From assembly GCA_035079385.1 (NCBI GenBank), contig JAVHKY010000029.1, forward strand, positions 12,338,001 to 12,402,000: DNA of 64,000 nucleotides. Direction: 5' to 3'. The translations under genes and the position numbers were made by a program. The notes under the pieces were generated by a model. The model was not told the origin of the DNA. It searched no databases and saw nothing but the letters and a program-made list of their open reading frames with translations. How positions within the stretch are numbered: the first letter of the stretch is position 1; each line of letters starts with the position of its first letter. The stretch is from Aspidiotus rigidus. Taxonomy: Eukaryota > Arthropoda > Insecta > Hemiptera > Diaspididae. Positions 1 to 13,083 of the stretch are shown one piece after another.

Positions 1-653
1 CCGAAAATCGATACCAATTTTGTCGCTATACATATAATATTGAATCCACCCTTTACATTCAAAGTTTAAAAAGAAAAATCACCGAAACTTTGGGCTTATG
101 AACGAGTATTGTAAACAAGGGAGAAAACAGGAAGTTTCAAACTTTTAAAGTCAAACAATTGAAGATTAAAAGCAAATATTTGAAAGCTTTTTCTCTTACT
201 TAGGAAAAATTTTACAGTGAGGTAAAAAAAAACAAACAAAAAAAACTGAAATAAAAAAGTTATGTCAGCTCCAGAACGACTAACTGATATCGTATTTAGA
301 AGTTGAGAAATTATGGCGTCGTAGCTTCGTTTTCCTTATACTGAAGATGTTCGTAAACTTGCCAAACTCGTCAATTTTTCACGACTTTTTTTTTTACGAT
401 GAAAAAATAATGAATTTCACGCAAAAGAACTATAATTTTTAGGACACATTTTAAATTGACATTGACCTTCTTTATTGATTGAAATAAAAAACTTTCTTTT
501 TCCCAATCGATTGACGACGTTATACTGAAAGGATAAACTATAAGACGTTTCTTCCGGCTTCTAAAATAACAATACAACAAATCCAGAAACAAAATTCGAC
601 GACAGAAAATTCTTTACCTACTAAATCAAAACATTCTGACGTGGATTGTACTC
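1..653. other. AT-rich stretch without a recognisable gene
   Basis: I see no coding exon with convincing composition here; the short open frames are AT-rich and low in complexity. It may be intron or 3' flank of the TTBK gene on the minus strand, whose transcript must run into this side of the window. Confidence 0.4.
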
Positions 654-693
654 TCAATAAGCTCCTTCGCCTTGGTCCTCTTCAAAGAAGGGA

Positions 694-773
694 TCAATCA
701 TCGAAAAAAGTGATGCTAGATGCTGATGTATGTTCAGGTTTTTGATATTGATAGGTGAATGTATGCGAGCCGA
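694..773 (-). other. Possible downstream exon of the TTBK gene
   Basis: On the minus strand a splice acceptor (TTCTTAG) at 780-774 is followed by sequence open in two frames. The kinase exon upstream ends in phase 1, and the phase-compatible frame gives 26 residues ending in SSITFFDD and a stop at 696-694. The other frame stays open to 654 and ends in EEDQGEGAY. I cannot tell which, if either, is used. The intron implied would span the repeat block at 0.8-2.3 kb. Known TTBKs have long, poorly conserved tails, so homology does not help. Confidence 0.2.
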
Positions 774-819
774 CTAAGAATCGATCTCAAATCGATATCG
801 AAATCCTACCTTCGAACGA

Positions 820-2290
820 AATTGAGCTAAAACTCACGGGTTCCTTAACAAAGTTGGAGGAGGGTGACAGCGAACCCGTTTTATGGGATCCATGCCATGG
901 GATCTGAAAAATGTAGATTGTGACGTCACGATAACTTATGAAGTCATCAGATTGTGACGTCACAGGGCCAGACTTTGGAGCTGTATACAATAGGAGGGAA
1001 CTTGGAAAAAACTGATCTATGACGTCATCAGATTGTGCCATCACGAGGCTGACCTAGGACGTCATCAGATTGTGACCACATAGCTGACCGATGACGTCAT
1101 CAGACTGTGACGTCACAGGCCCCAACCCCCAAGCTACATATAAATGATGGGAGGGGACTTGGAAAAAAAACTCTCGGTTTCTTTAAAGGAGTTGAACGAG
1201 GGATGGCAGGGAACCTGTATTATGGGGTAAAGGGGATCTGAAAAAAGTGGATTGTGACGTAACAAGGCTGACCTACGACGTCATCGAACTGTGACGTCAT
1301 AGGCCCCACCCCCAAGCTATACTTGAAAAAAAAACTGATCTACGACGTCATCAGATTGTGACCACATGATTGACCTATGACGTCATCAAACTGTGACGTC
1401 ACAGGCTCCAACCTTAAGCTATAAATGGTGGGAGGGGACTTCAAAAAAAACTCGGGTTTTTTGAAAAAGTTGAACGAGAGGGGGCAGGGAACCTGTTTTA
1501 TGGTGTACAGCGGATCTGAAAAATGTAGATTGTGATGTCACAAGGCTGACCTATGACGTGATCAAATTGTTACCCCACAAGCCCGGATTTTGAAGCTATA
1601 TAATAGGAAGGGAACTTAGAGAGAACACTGATTTGTGACGTCACGAGGTTGTGACGCTACAGGCCCCGCCCTAAGCTATAAATGACAGGTGAAATTTTTG
1701 AGCTTCGAGCTTTGTCGGCCAGCCGGACGGTGGACGTTTTTTCTGACCCCCCCCCCCCAAACAAAAACAGGTTCCCTGTTAAAATTTCAACCTCTGAGAT
1801 ATACATGATAGGAGGTGGGCTTGGGAGATTCTCGAGCTCCGAGCTTTGTCGGCCGGCCGGATGGGTGATGAACTTCGGACGTTCTTTTCCGAACCCCTCG
1901 GATAAAACAGGTTCCTTGTTAAAATTGGTGGCTGGGGTCAGTTAGGCGTGACGTGACGCTATATGACGTTATTACTGACCTTGACCTACTTCAGGGACTT
2001 GGAAAAACTCACGGGTTCTTCAACGGATTTAAACGACGGCTGGTAGGGTACCTGTTTCATGGGGCACGTGGGATCTGAAAAATCTAGATTGTGATGTCGC
2101 AAAGTTGACCTATGACGTTATGAAATTGTAACGTCATAGGCCTCACCTCCCAAGCTATATATGATGGGAGGGGAGCTTGGAAATTTTTCGAGTTCCGAGC
2201 TTTACGGGCCGGTTGGACGGAGGACGTTTTTTCCGACACCTCCTCGATAAACACAGGTTCCCTGTTAAAATCCTCTCTTCATCCCCTTGA
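820..2290. repeat. Cluster of degenerate foldback repeats rich in TGACGTCA palindromes
   Basis: Several diverged copies of one unit lie head to tail. Each begins with a motif like CGGGTTCTTTAACAAAG, then GCAGGGAACCTGTTTTATGG, a run of TGACGTCA or near matches separated by GATTGTGACGTCACAGGC-like spacers, then an AGCTATATATGATAGGAGG block, a GGCCGGCCGGACGG-like GC patch, and ends in ATAAAACAGGTTCCCTGTTA. The ends are inverted copies of each other (AGGGAACCTGTTTTAT against ATAAAACAGGTTCCCT). The same family recurs near 21.3, 29.0-30.4, 41.7-43.1 and 46.4-46.8 kb. The open frame at 1682-1945 is repeat translation, not a gene. Confidence 0.75.
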
Positions 2291-2723
2291 TGGACGATTC
2301 TACAGCTCAGTAAAAGATAATTAGAGGCAATTGGAGAAATTTATTGTCAAGTGAACGGTGAAACTACAGGTCAATGTGTCCTTGTACCCTTTAACCATCC
2401 AGCGGGCATTCAATTCCTATTTAAAATTAACTGGGCGCCGACATCGATATCGAGTCGACTGGAAATCAAACTCGTTAACCTGATTTCGACTAATTAGTTG
2501 TATCTATCACCCTCTCCAAATGCTCGGTGGAATTTGAATCAATTGCTGATCGACGTCTAGTGCCCTAAGAACTAGTCGATTTTGAACTCAGCAGAATCGA
2601 TTCTGACCCAAAAATTCCATCTACGAAACCTCACAACACCCATGGAAGAAATTTACCGATCGATTGAAAAACTTTTTTCGGTTTTCGCTGTACACTGATA
2701 CAATTAGCGATTAAATAATGTCA

Positions 2724-4469
<1,746 letters not shown>

Positions 4470-4517
4470 TCACAATTCGTTGTTAACATTGGCATGCCAA
4501 CTGAGAGTGGATGTCAT
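4470..4517 (-). promoter_or_regulatory. Upstream ORF in the TTBK 5' leader
   Basis: A splice acceptor (TTTATAG, 4524-4518) precedes an ATG at 4517. This opens a 15-codon frame that stops at 4470, one codon before the kinase ATG and in the same frame. If the acceptor is real, the leader exon begins exactly with this ATG, and ribosomes would have to reinitiate or leak past it to make the kinase. Confidence 0.45.
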
Positions 4518-4524
4518 CTATAAA

Positions 4525-7500
4525 TTGAGAAGAAAAAGAAAAATTATTACCTGTTTTCTGAAAACTCCTACGATATCGATAATTATCACGAGAAGCGAAA
4601 TTTCTGAGTTGGTTAAACCTGTTCACGTTTGATAAAACACGTTTCGATAGTGATTATTCGCGAGTAGCGTGATAAGCTTCTCTTTCGTCCCTGTTATCAC
4701 GAAACACTTTCACTCGGCTAACGCACACTAACGAAAAGAGAAACTATGGAATAAGATTGTTTGATATTTTGACATATCGAACGTGAAATCTTTATAGTTG
4801 ATTTCGTATCGAAAGAGAATTGCTCGAATCGAAGTGATCATAGTCGCCAATGACAGAGACAACTTTTGCCTAATGAGGACGCATTGAGTATACGAATTGA
4901 TAACTTTATGAGCTCGTCTATGTAAAATAAATAAATACTTACATTTGAAAGACTGAAAAATCCGACAATATAGAGCAGAAGAAAATGAAAAAAAAAGGAA
5001 AAAAAAGGGTTAAAACAACGATGAGCGACGAACAGACATCAAGTCTCCATATTAAAAAAATATTATAATTTTCAAGCTCTCTGGTTACAACACCAGTTCG
5101 CGATTAACGCACGATATCGTCGTCAACATTTCAGAAAATTATCACTCGAAAATACGAAATCGTTACTTTTACTGATCGAAAAACGAGTATTGCGAGAGGC
5201 GAAGGATTTTCTCGTTAACAATAAGGTCATACTCCAGACGCAGAATTTCATTGCTTGCAAAATGAATAAATCGATAATATATAGGCGAGCTACATAACAC
5301 TGCAGTGTGGCTAAATAATGGAAAAAAAGATACCGAATATCACTGCAAGTCTCACACACATCCACTCAGCTGACTACTTACCGCTAAGTCATGTACGCGT
5401 AAATGAACTCATAATTATTTGAAAATAGTAACGCGTTATCAGTTGTACTTGAATTTTTAATTGATAGTATTAAAGGGAAACGACGGCGAATTGAGGGTTA
5501 TTTTTAATTTAACAACACCCCCGTACCCGACGACGAAATATTACTCGTCGCAACACGGACTCGAATTCCGAATTCGTGTGTGCGGTAACACGGTAGAGAG
5601 AGAGAAAAAAAAAACGAAATCAGTGCAGCCGATACGAGAAACGTTAAAGAAACTCGAGCGGAAGAACGAAATGCATCGTATTGGAACAGCTGAACTGCGT
5701 GATGATAATGTTGATGCAGCAAAGTATTAATACAAAAAAGTTGTTATATTGTTGAAACTTTTTCTTCCTTTTCCCCCGTTCCCACACAAAATTTCCTCCT
5801 CGTACGATTTTCATTATTTCATCATTCTCCACAATTATAAACACGAACGAATAAGACTGTACAATATGTTTGTCATAGTGGATCACGTTCGCACATACCT
5901 AGTTATTTTTTACACGATGCTATTTAATTGAAGTTCCCTAAAATCGAGCGGAACAAATAATTTTAGCTTAGAAGGAAGTTTGTTAATTTGATGAGATTTT
6001 TCAATTGCAAAAAATTCAAAATTCTATCATTAATTACGGGTTAATCTAATCGTAAAGGATATTTTCATGGCGAATGATATTAAACTTTCAAGATTTTCGT
6101 TCTTATTTCCGAATAATATAGAAAATGTTGTACCTTGCACTGATATTTTTTCATATACTTTCCAGTCCGCAAAATTTCATCAAGTCATAACTTCTGAGCG
6201 AAAGAAGCGTAGTCATAAAATATTTTAAGAGAGACATTTATTTGTTCCTATTCGAAACTATATTGTCCTACAGATTTTTTTTGCTAATTTCAATGAATAC
6301 TTTTGAGTACTTTCCGCAAAAGGTACCGTTAAGTGGATGAATTCTAACGCTACTACCATCACAAGTATCCGCAAAGTACCTCAATAATAATTTAGATCAC
6401 ATGAAGAGGATCACGAGTATTTTAAGAGGCTGCCTATTCGCTTTAGATACGTATCCAAACTAGAACAATGACTCTGAAGACTGTATACTTACTTTGCACT
6501 CTTCTAGCCTGAATTTTTTTTTTAAGATTGTAGATCTATGTATTTGTGACGCTGGCGTAAAAACGGCATCTTCTATACAAGCTTGAACAATATTCCTCGA
6601 GCATTAGTTACCATGTATAGCCACAAATACCCCGAAGAACTAAATTTCTAAACATAATGAAAAAAATGGGTATCATTTACCTGCCCGATAAAATAGAGTG
6701 TATGAACGATGAAGAAAAAGAATACAACAATTAAAACATGCGCTCTCCAAATGAAGAAGCAATGAACGATAAAATGAATGGTTCGTCAGCGACTCCTACT
6801 CAGATGAATTACGCTGATTTACATACATCGGCCAGCTTGATTTTCCATGACTTAGTATTTTCAAAATATTTCTATAAACGTAAAATCGAACTAGTAAGGC
6901 TTTGAGTCGCATATAAGAAAGTGTAGGTATTTACATATTTCGATCTTAAGAACAAAAAAAAAAGTGTTGTACTTTTCTATCGTCGAGCTCATTTTAAAAT
7001 AACGTTATTTTATTCCGAGAAATCGTGCTAAATGTAACACTGATTTATACATTTTTATCGTTCAAACATTAGATTTCATCGTTTTGTTCTCATCGTCTAT
7101 TCACTTCATTTCAACGATCCCCAGGAAAAAAATCTAAAGATTGCAGATTTTTCTCAGATTTTGAAGTTCAAAAAAAAAAAATTCATTGTGAGTCGGTAAT
7201 TGGTTATTTGACAGATTTCTCGCAACTCCATCACTGTTTATCAAAGATGTTTTTTTTTTATCGTACCCAATAAGCCTACTCCGCGATCATAACTCACGAA
7301 AAATTATTTTTGAGAATGATATTAGCTTAGCGTTACAAAACGTCCTAAAAATTGAGGGAAAGTAAGCTGTAAATCACAGTACATTCTCTACAGTCCTAGA
7401 AGTTATACCATTTAATGGTATACTTTCTCATTAATTTCCATGTAAATATTCATATTATTTACTCATTAATCAATTAATTTTTTGTGCAGGTGAAGACCAG

Positions 7501-8600
7501 GTCACTTCCGAGAATGTAAATTTGTTCCTTGATATAATAGAAAGAAAAGTTGAACATTATGTCGCGAGTACGAGTACTTGAAGTTATTGAAGATACCACC
7601 CACTCGTGATATTTAAATTAATCAAATAATAACAGAAGAAGGAATGTGTGAGGTTCATCAAGAAATTAAATCTCATTTAAACAGATATCCACTGTACTGA
7701 AATACAATTAGTTTAAAAAATTGAATTCAAAAAGAAGGTACCTGAGAATATCAAGAATATAAGTCGAACAGTTGAAGAAACTACAAAACAATACAAAGTT
7801 CAATAGAAATGTTGGAAAAAATTGAGACGCTCATGTCATGCCGAACAATCGACTCTGAATCACCAGGAATCTAAACTGGATAGTTTTTTATTTTTAATTC
7901 GACTTCTGAATTACAAGAAACCGAATGATTTGTTGTTCAGATAAGTATTTCATTGGAAATTTATTTACGGAAAATATATTTTTTCGATATGTTCAAGGTA
8001 AAAAATAAATGTAAATTTTTATAATATGTACCTAATATATTTTCAAAAAAATTATAAATTTTTCGTAACAAAAGACATTAAAACAAGAAATAGAATACAT
8101 CAACTAGGCAAGTGTAGATGATTATAAATGCAACCTAATAGTAATAATAACAATTAATTCAACTAAAACATTGGGAGTTATTACCTACCTATTGGAGATG
8201 ACAAATTCTCAAAAAGAAATTAGTTGGTAATTTGATGAGAAGATTTTTAACCGTTAAATTAGGTAGGCCTATATCGAATGAGACGGTAAAAATAAAAAAT
8301 CTTACTCTGTATGTTTGATTCATTTTATGGCACTTCATTCACAACTCATTCTTTCCCCATGTTCCATCAAAGGTAAATATGAAAAAGCTCCAACTGAAAG
8401 AATAGGCCAGCAATTGTCCCTTTAATCTTTTGATTCGCTCAACGTCTCCATTTTTTGAAACTATTTTAGAATAAATTGATCGTAACCACAGGTTTCTAAG
8501 AGCGCAAATATTAATCACAGTACTTGATACTCGACTAGCCTACAGTCCCGCTCATAATTAGACGAATGGAATAAAAAATTGAAGTCTAGAGTCCTTAATA
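4525..8600. other. Intergenic or 5' leader intron region, AT-rich
   Basis: Probably holds the TTBK promoter and first non-coding exon(s), which I could not locate. Short open frames at 5461-5930 on both strands lack recognisable domains. One exon-like stretch at 7490-7581 is listed separately. The rest has many poly-A/T runs and no clear repeats. Confidence 0.35.
7490..7581 (+). pseudogene. Isolated exon-like stretch, possible coiled-coil gene relic
   Basis: After a pyrimidine-rich acceptor (TTTTTTGTGCAG) a phase-1 frame reads GEDQVTSENVNLFLDIIERK and a further ten residues to a stop at 7579-7581. The composition looks like real coiled-coil protein and loosely recalls motifs of outer-dynein-arm docking proteins (CCDC63/CCDC114 type). 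No partner exons are evident on this strand, so it could be a relic, a last exon of an unseen gene, or chance. Confidence 0.2.
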
Positions 8601-8601
8601 A

Positions 8602-10733
8602 TTAAATCAACCGCTTCACAGTCATGAACGATGAGTCCGCTTCGTTGGATACATCACTTTTTTCAATCAATTCCTGAGCTTGTTTCACAACTAGTCGCAA
8701 TTCATCAACCGTCTTCTCAATAAATTGATTCTTCTCATCGTTATCCTCCAATCTACATGACGGATGGATCTTTTTCCATTTACACAACAGGTGATAAACA
8801 TTGTTATACGACCATCTCATCTGTAAAAAAAAAAATTAGAACACCGTATGAGTGAGGTATAGTAAAAAGCTGATTATAATACAAATTTTCAATACCATTA
8901 AGGTTTCTTCCGTCTCATTTTGTAATTTTATGTTTTGTTTTGCTAACTGATTACTCAATAACAGTAAATCTTCTTCTCGAAAATCATACTGTTTTTTGGT
9001 ACGAAATAAATCATTGGTTTTTCTGGAAAATACAGCATTCTTGACCTGAAAATTAAGACACTGGCATTATTCTGCGTATCAATAGTCAAGAACTGTTGCT
9101 CGAAACTTCATTTTTATTCCTTTAGTGCAATTATAATCTTTTCTAGGCAACTGGAAAAGAAGTAAAAAAATATTTTGAAGTCAGCGAACTGATGCACGCG
9201 ACAGAGGATCTGTAATGCCAAGCAAATTATATGTCATTGCAGTACTGCTGTGATAATTTTTATTATGACAGTTTGTATTAGATTCCGATGAGATCGTCTA
9301 CGCACAGACATGTGTAAGACAAATGGAAAAAAAAAAAAAAAAAATTATAATAGAAAAATGGTGAGAGGCGAGTCAGGTGTTCCAATAAGTCCTAAATTAT
9401 GATGAATTAATTTCAATATTATCGAGGCAACCATCTGTGATTAAAATATCCTATTTGTACAAAAAATTTATATTGATTCAATTTCAATCGGGTAAGTCCA
9501 GAGAAACAATTTGAAATCCAAAATCGTGTAGGTAGGTACTTACCGCTTTATATTCGTGCATTTGTAAATTCAAGTTCTCAATCTCTAACAAAGTGCAAGC
9601 AAACTCGTCGTGTAATTTTCTTTGGGAGGTCAAGAGCATAAAAGTATTAATAAAAGCATTTATACTATTTATCTCTTCTAATTCTTTGTGTGCGATCAAT
9701 TTTTCTAAAAAATCCTGAAAAAAATTCCACATTTTTCAAAATAAATAGGTATTGAATGAAAAAGTAAAAGAAACAACAACAGAATTCAGGTATGTGATCT
9801 TACATTGTAAGGTAATAGTGTGTTGACGGAATCTCCCATTGTTTCAAGAACGTGAGACAAATATTCATTTCGTTTTTCACAAATACCAATTTTTCTTTCA
9901 TAATTATCCTGTTTTACGAGCTCCTTCGTGATTTTGGCCGAAATTCTTTTACATTTATACTCGTTTTCCTGCACTCATTAAAAAACATAATTCAATAAAC
10001 ATGATTAAATTATCAATCGCTATTATTTTCAATTCAGTAAAAAATTTCTTATAAATGACGACAGTTGAATCCGATGAATATGTCGCAGGCTATAGAAATA
10101 ATTTTTTTTTCAATATTTTTACGGCTACATTTTCCGGATCTCTTTTTTCTCTGTAACTTGTAATTCAGAGACTATTTGACAATATATTTTTTTCTTTTAT
10201 TAACACCTCTCCAGGAACTCATTACTAAGCCCAAAAAAGTATTACCCAGTGCTATAGCCCTTCTATTCCATAATTCCAACGGATCTATTGACTTGCCGTG
10301 AAAAAATAGTAGAACAACTTTAATAATTAGTTACGACGTTTTGAAATAGTAAATAAAATATCTATTCACCCTGTAGAATTGATCGTAGTTCCGAACCTCA
10401 TCGAGAAAATTAACTTGTTCGGTTCTCAGTTTCTCCCATTTCATTTTCATTTCGGTATTGAAAAATTCCGCTTCTATTTCTTTTTCCACAAGTTCTGTTC
10501 TTACGCGTTTTCTCTCTTCGAAGGTTTGAATAAACCCGTAATCTGCTGACAACAATGGAGAATTCCATTCTGGAAAAGTTCTGAAAACAATCAGAGTTTT
10601 CCGAATCAATGAACTTGTCTCGCAACTTTTCGCAAATCAAACGAATTTGACAAGATCGAGAATTTTATTACTTAGCAAGGTCAACCGATTCGTAAGGAAA
10701 AATTTTCTGTTCCGAAATATTCATCTGAGGCAT
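8602..10733 (-). CDS. CCDC42/CFAP73-like axonemal coiled-coil protein, six exons, 325 aa
   Basis: Exons on the minus strand: 10733-10672, 10580-10370, 9968-9804, 9714-9544, 9045-8896, 8820-8602. All joins have GT..AG borders and keep frame, giving 325 residues against about 316 for human CCDC42. The protein is almost entirely coiled coil (DUF4200 family). Colinear matches to vertebrate CCDC42 include the region around YDQFYRENEYKCKRI (human KFEQFIQENDQKRI) and DFLEKLIAHKELEEI (human NKYLEKVVENSEFEEI). Relatives work in motile cilia and sperm flagella; CFAP73/MIA2 binds the I1 inner dynein arm, and CCDC42 is needed for sperm tail formation. The first ATG at 10733 is the likely start, but an acceptor-like GCGCAG just upstream keeps the frame open, so a further 5' exon is possible. 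Family identity is fairly sure; which paralogue is not. Confidence 0.8.
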
Positions 10734-11215
10734 AAGAACTCTGCCTACGACCTCCTGCGCTATTAAAATGTTGTTGTCAAAACAAATTTTTCTTTGTTAT
10801 CTTGTTGTTACGGCGGCAATGTGAGTTGATGCTAATAATCGATCCTATGATCCTCATAGAAACTAAAATACGTCTTTGGGGTGGCTTTGTAACGCAATGA
10901 ACCTTTCCCCATTGATTGGTAAATACTCGAAATAGAGTAGGTATCGCGTGCGCTTGCAATTGTAGTGCAGAATGGTATACAAACGTGGTAAAATTATGTG
11001 AAAGTTTGATCGAGTTTGTTCCGGGGCGCGGATATTGTTTATTTTTAGCAATGATCGAATGAACGAATTTGTCAATTTTTCAACTTTACCCTGAATCATT
11101 ACAATGGAAAGTGAGGACCAGTTCGGTCGAAAAATCGGGCATTTTTGGAGGGAAATGAATTTCATCATTATAAAGGTAGTTGAATACAGGATTCGTCATT
11201 CAAATGCATAGGTAT
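10734..11215. other. Upstream flank of the CCDC42-like gene
   Basis: Contains overlapping minus-strand open frames (10777-11168) with no recognisable domain. They probably cover promoter or 5' leader of the coiled-coil gene. Confidence 0.3.
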
Positions 11216-11297
11216 TTGAGTAGATATCCTTTGTATGTTTTGCGCCACTGTGGTTTTTCCTATTTTTTCTATGCAATGAGTTCAATTTCCAACCCTC
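11216..11297 (+). repeat. Left arm of an ~80 bp inverted repeat
   Basis: The sequence TGAGTAGATATCCTTTGTAT... through TTTCCAACC is the reverse complement, with few mismatches, of 13004-13083. The arms lie about 1.7 kb apart and bracket the MITE and the LINE relic. Confidence 0.7.
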
Positions 11298-11500
11298 GAA
11301 AGATTTGAATATTGATGCTTTCAGTATCATTCCCATTGGAGCAGCTCTTCACACAAGAAAAATATCATCTGCGTACGAGAATGAGATAAAATTGTCGGTT
11401 GAACAAATGCAGCAACTTAAAGCAGAAAAGAAACAGTCATTCAACATTCATAACAGTTATGAAAGATAAGGAATTATGCTACCATTATACAGGATTGTCG

Positions 11501-11775
11501 CAGGGTGACCAAATCATACTCATTTTAGAGGAAAATACTCTTTTGGAGGTCTAAAAAAAGAGAACTCTTCCTTTTTTCTAATTCACTGAAAATACTCTTT
11601 TCTTGGAAATTTATACTCTTTATACTCTATTTTGTACATGAGCACTTCAAAAATACTCTTTTTCAGGTTTGACAAGTTTTTGTTCTTCTTTTTTTTTTTT
11701 TTTTTTTTTTTTTTTGCTCGTCAATTAAATTTTGGTTGAATACTCTTTCGTTTTTGAAAAAATCTGGTCACCCTG
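11501..11775. mobile_element. MITE-like element with CAGGGTGACCA terminal inverted repeats
   Basis: The element starts CAGGGTGACCAAATC and ends with the inverted form AATCTGGTCACCCTG, so its ends match at 13 of 15 positions. The inside is AT-rich, with many copies of a TACTCTTTT word and a long poly-T run at about 11690-11715. It is about 275 bp with no coding capacity. CAGGG-type ends are common in hAT-related and other cut-and-paste families. I cannot see a clean target-site duplication, so the superfamily is open. Confidence 0.6.
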
Positions 11776-12239
11776 TATGACGAGTGAGGCAGTTTACTTG
11801 TTATGTGATTTACTGTAAACATTATTGACTATAACGATTAACTGTGAGTAAGAACTTAATTTGACTTCATATAGAAATGGTTTTAATTAAACCTTTCAAA
11901 TAAAAACACGTAGTAGCACCCTAAAACTAAAGTTCTTGAGTTGATAAAGGTTAATTTTATTAGCTTATAAAGCTCACTAGCTTGGGATTTCTTAGGGTGA
12001 TAGAAATTTGACATAAAAGTTCTGAAATTTTCGAACTAAAGTGGAAAAGAAAAATAGATTGAAATAGGTAACCCACATTGATTGTATTAAAAACTGCTAA
12101 ATACCTATTTCTGTTTTTTTTTTTTTTAACTTCGTTTATTTTACAGCGCTTGACTTCTAAGATAATTTGCACTGAACATAATATGTACAATAGAATTCAC
12201 AGTGGATACATAGTCCTAATTAGACTATAATAGTTCTGC

Positions 12240-13003
12240 TTTATTTAAGAATATAAAAACTTTTCGGACGGTATCCTCTGAGTCCTCCAGCAACGAAATT
12301 TCGGTGGAGCGTCCTATTATTTGTGTCTTGTCTTTCAGATGACGAGCGCAGTTGAAGAGGTGATTGACTGTCAGTTTTGTACGGCATACTCCACTTGTCT
12401 TAAGTACAGATGTTCATGCGTTAACCTATAATGGCCCAGACGGAGACCGGCGAGAATTATTTCCACTTTTCGATTTGTCTGGTAGGATGTTTGCCTGGGT
12501 CCAAGAGTTTGGTTGATTAGGTGCAGCTTATTCAAGAGTTGCTACTCCCAGTCTTCCTGTTGACGTGTGTTTATCTTCTCTGATAAAGAAACGTTTTAGG
12601 TTTTTTAAGGGGCACTTTTTTGCGTGTTCCTCGTCGATTTTGTAAAATGTAGGTAGATTCTAACAGCGCACTCCTAGCGATTTAAGTGCGTTGTATCTAT
12701 AGGGTGAGTAAAAATTTCCGTAGTGGTTGATATGCGTGTTGGTATGGGGTAGATTTTTGAGAAGTATAATAGGGATAGTAAATTTCTACGGTGTTGTAGT
12801 TGCGTGGTATCAGATTCAGCGTGAAGACTGGAAACTGGACTGCTGCGAAGTGCACCTATGCGGATTCGAAACGCTTGGTTTTGAATGGTGTCCAAAATTT
12901 TAAATGCACTAGGTTTGGCAGAGGCGTAAACTACACAGCCATAATCCATGACTGAACGGATGTGACTGTTGTAGAGCCGAATGTGCAGTTCTTCGGAGGT
13001 TGG
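12240..13003 (-). mobile_element. Degenerate non-LTR retrotransposon fragment (RT C-terminus to RNase H end)
   Basis: On the minus strand 12949-12674 encodes MDYGCVVYASAKPSAFKILD, then an IQNQAFRI..GALRSSPVSSLHAES segment. This is the conserved stretch downstream of the reverse transcriptase in I/R1/Jockey-type LINEs. Further downstream, around 12400-12490, a frame reads GLRLGHYRLTHEHL, the typical end of the RNase H/C-terminal region. Frameshifts and stops break the frame, so it is a dead fragment. Confidence 0.75.
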
Positions 13004-13083
13004 AAAATGAACTTATCGCATAGAAAAAATTGGAAAAACCACAGTGGCGCAAAACGAACAAAGGATATCTACTCATTTGTTCG
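13004..13083 (-). repeat. Right arm of the ~80 bp inverted repeat
   Basis: Near-perfect reverse complement of 11216-11297. It abuts the N-terminal side of the LINE relic, so it may be part of the same LINE family, with the left arm being a second, inverted fragment. Confidence 0.7.

Noticed and set aside
1682..1945. 87-codon plus-strand open frame
   Set aside because: It lies wholly inside the foldback-repeat cluster; its residues are translation of repeat words and recur in other copies.
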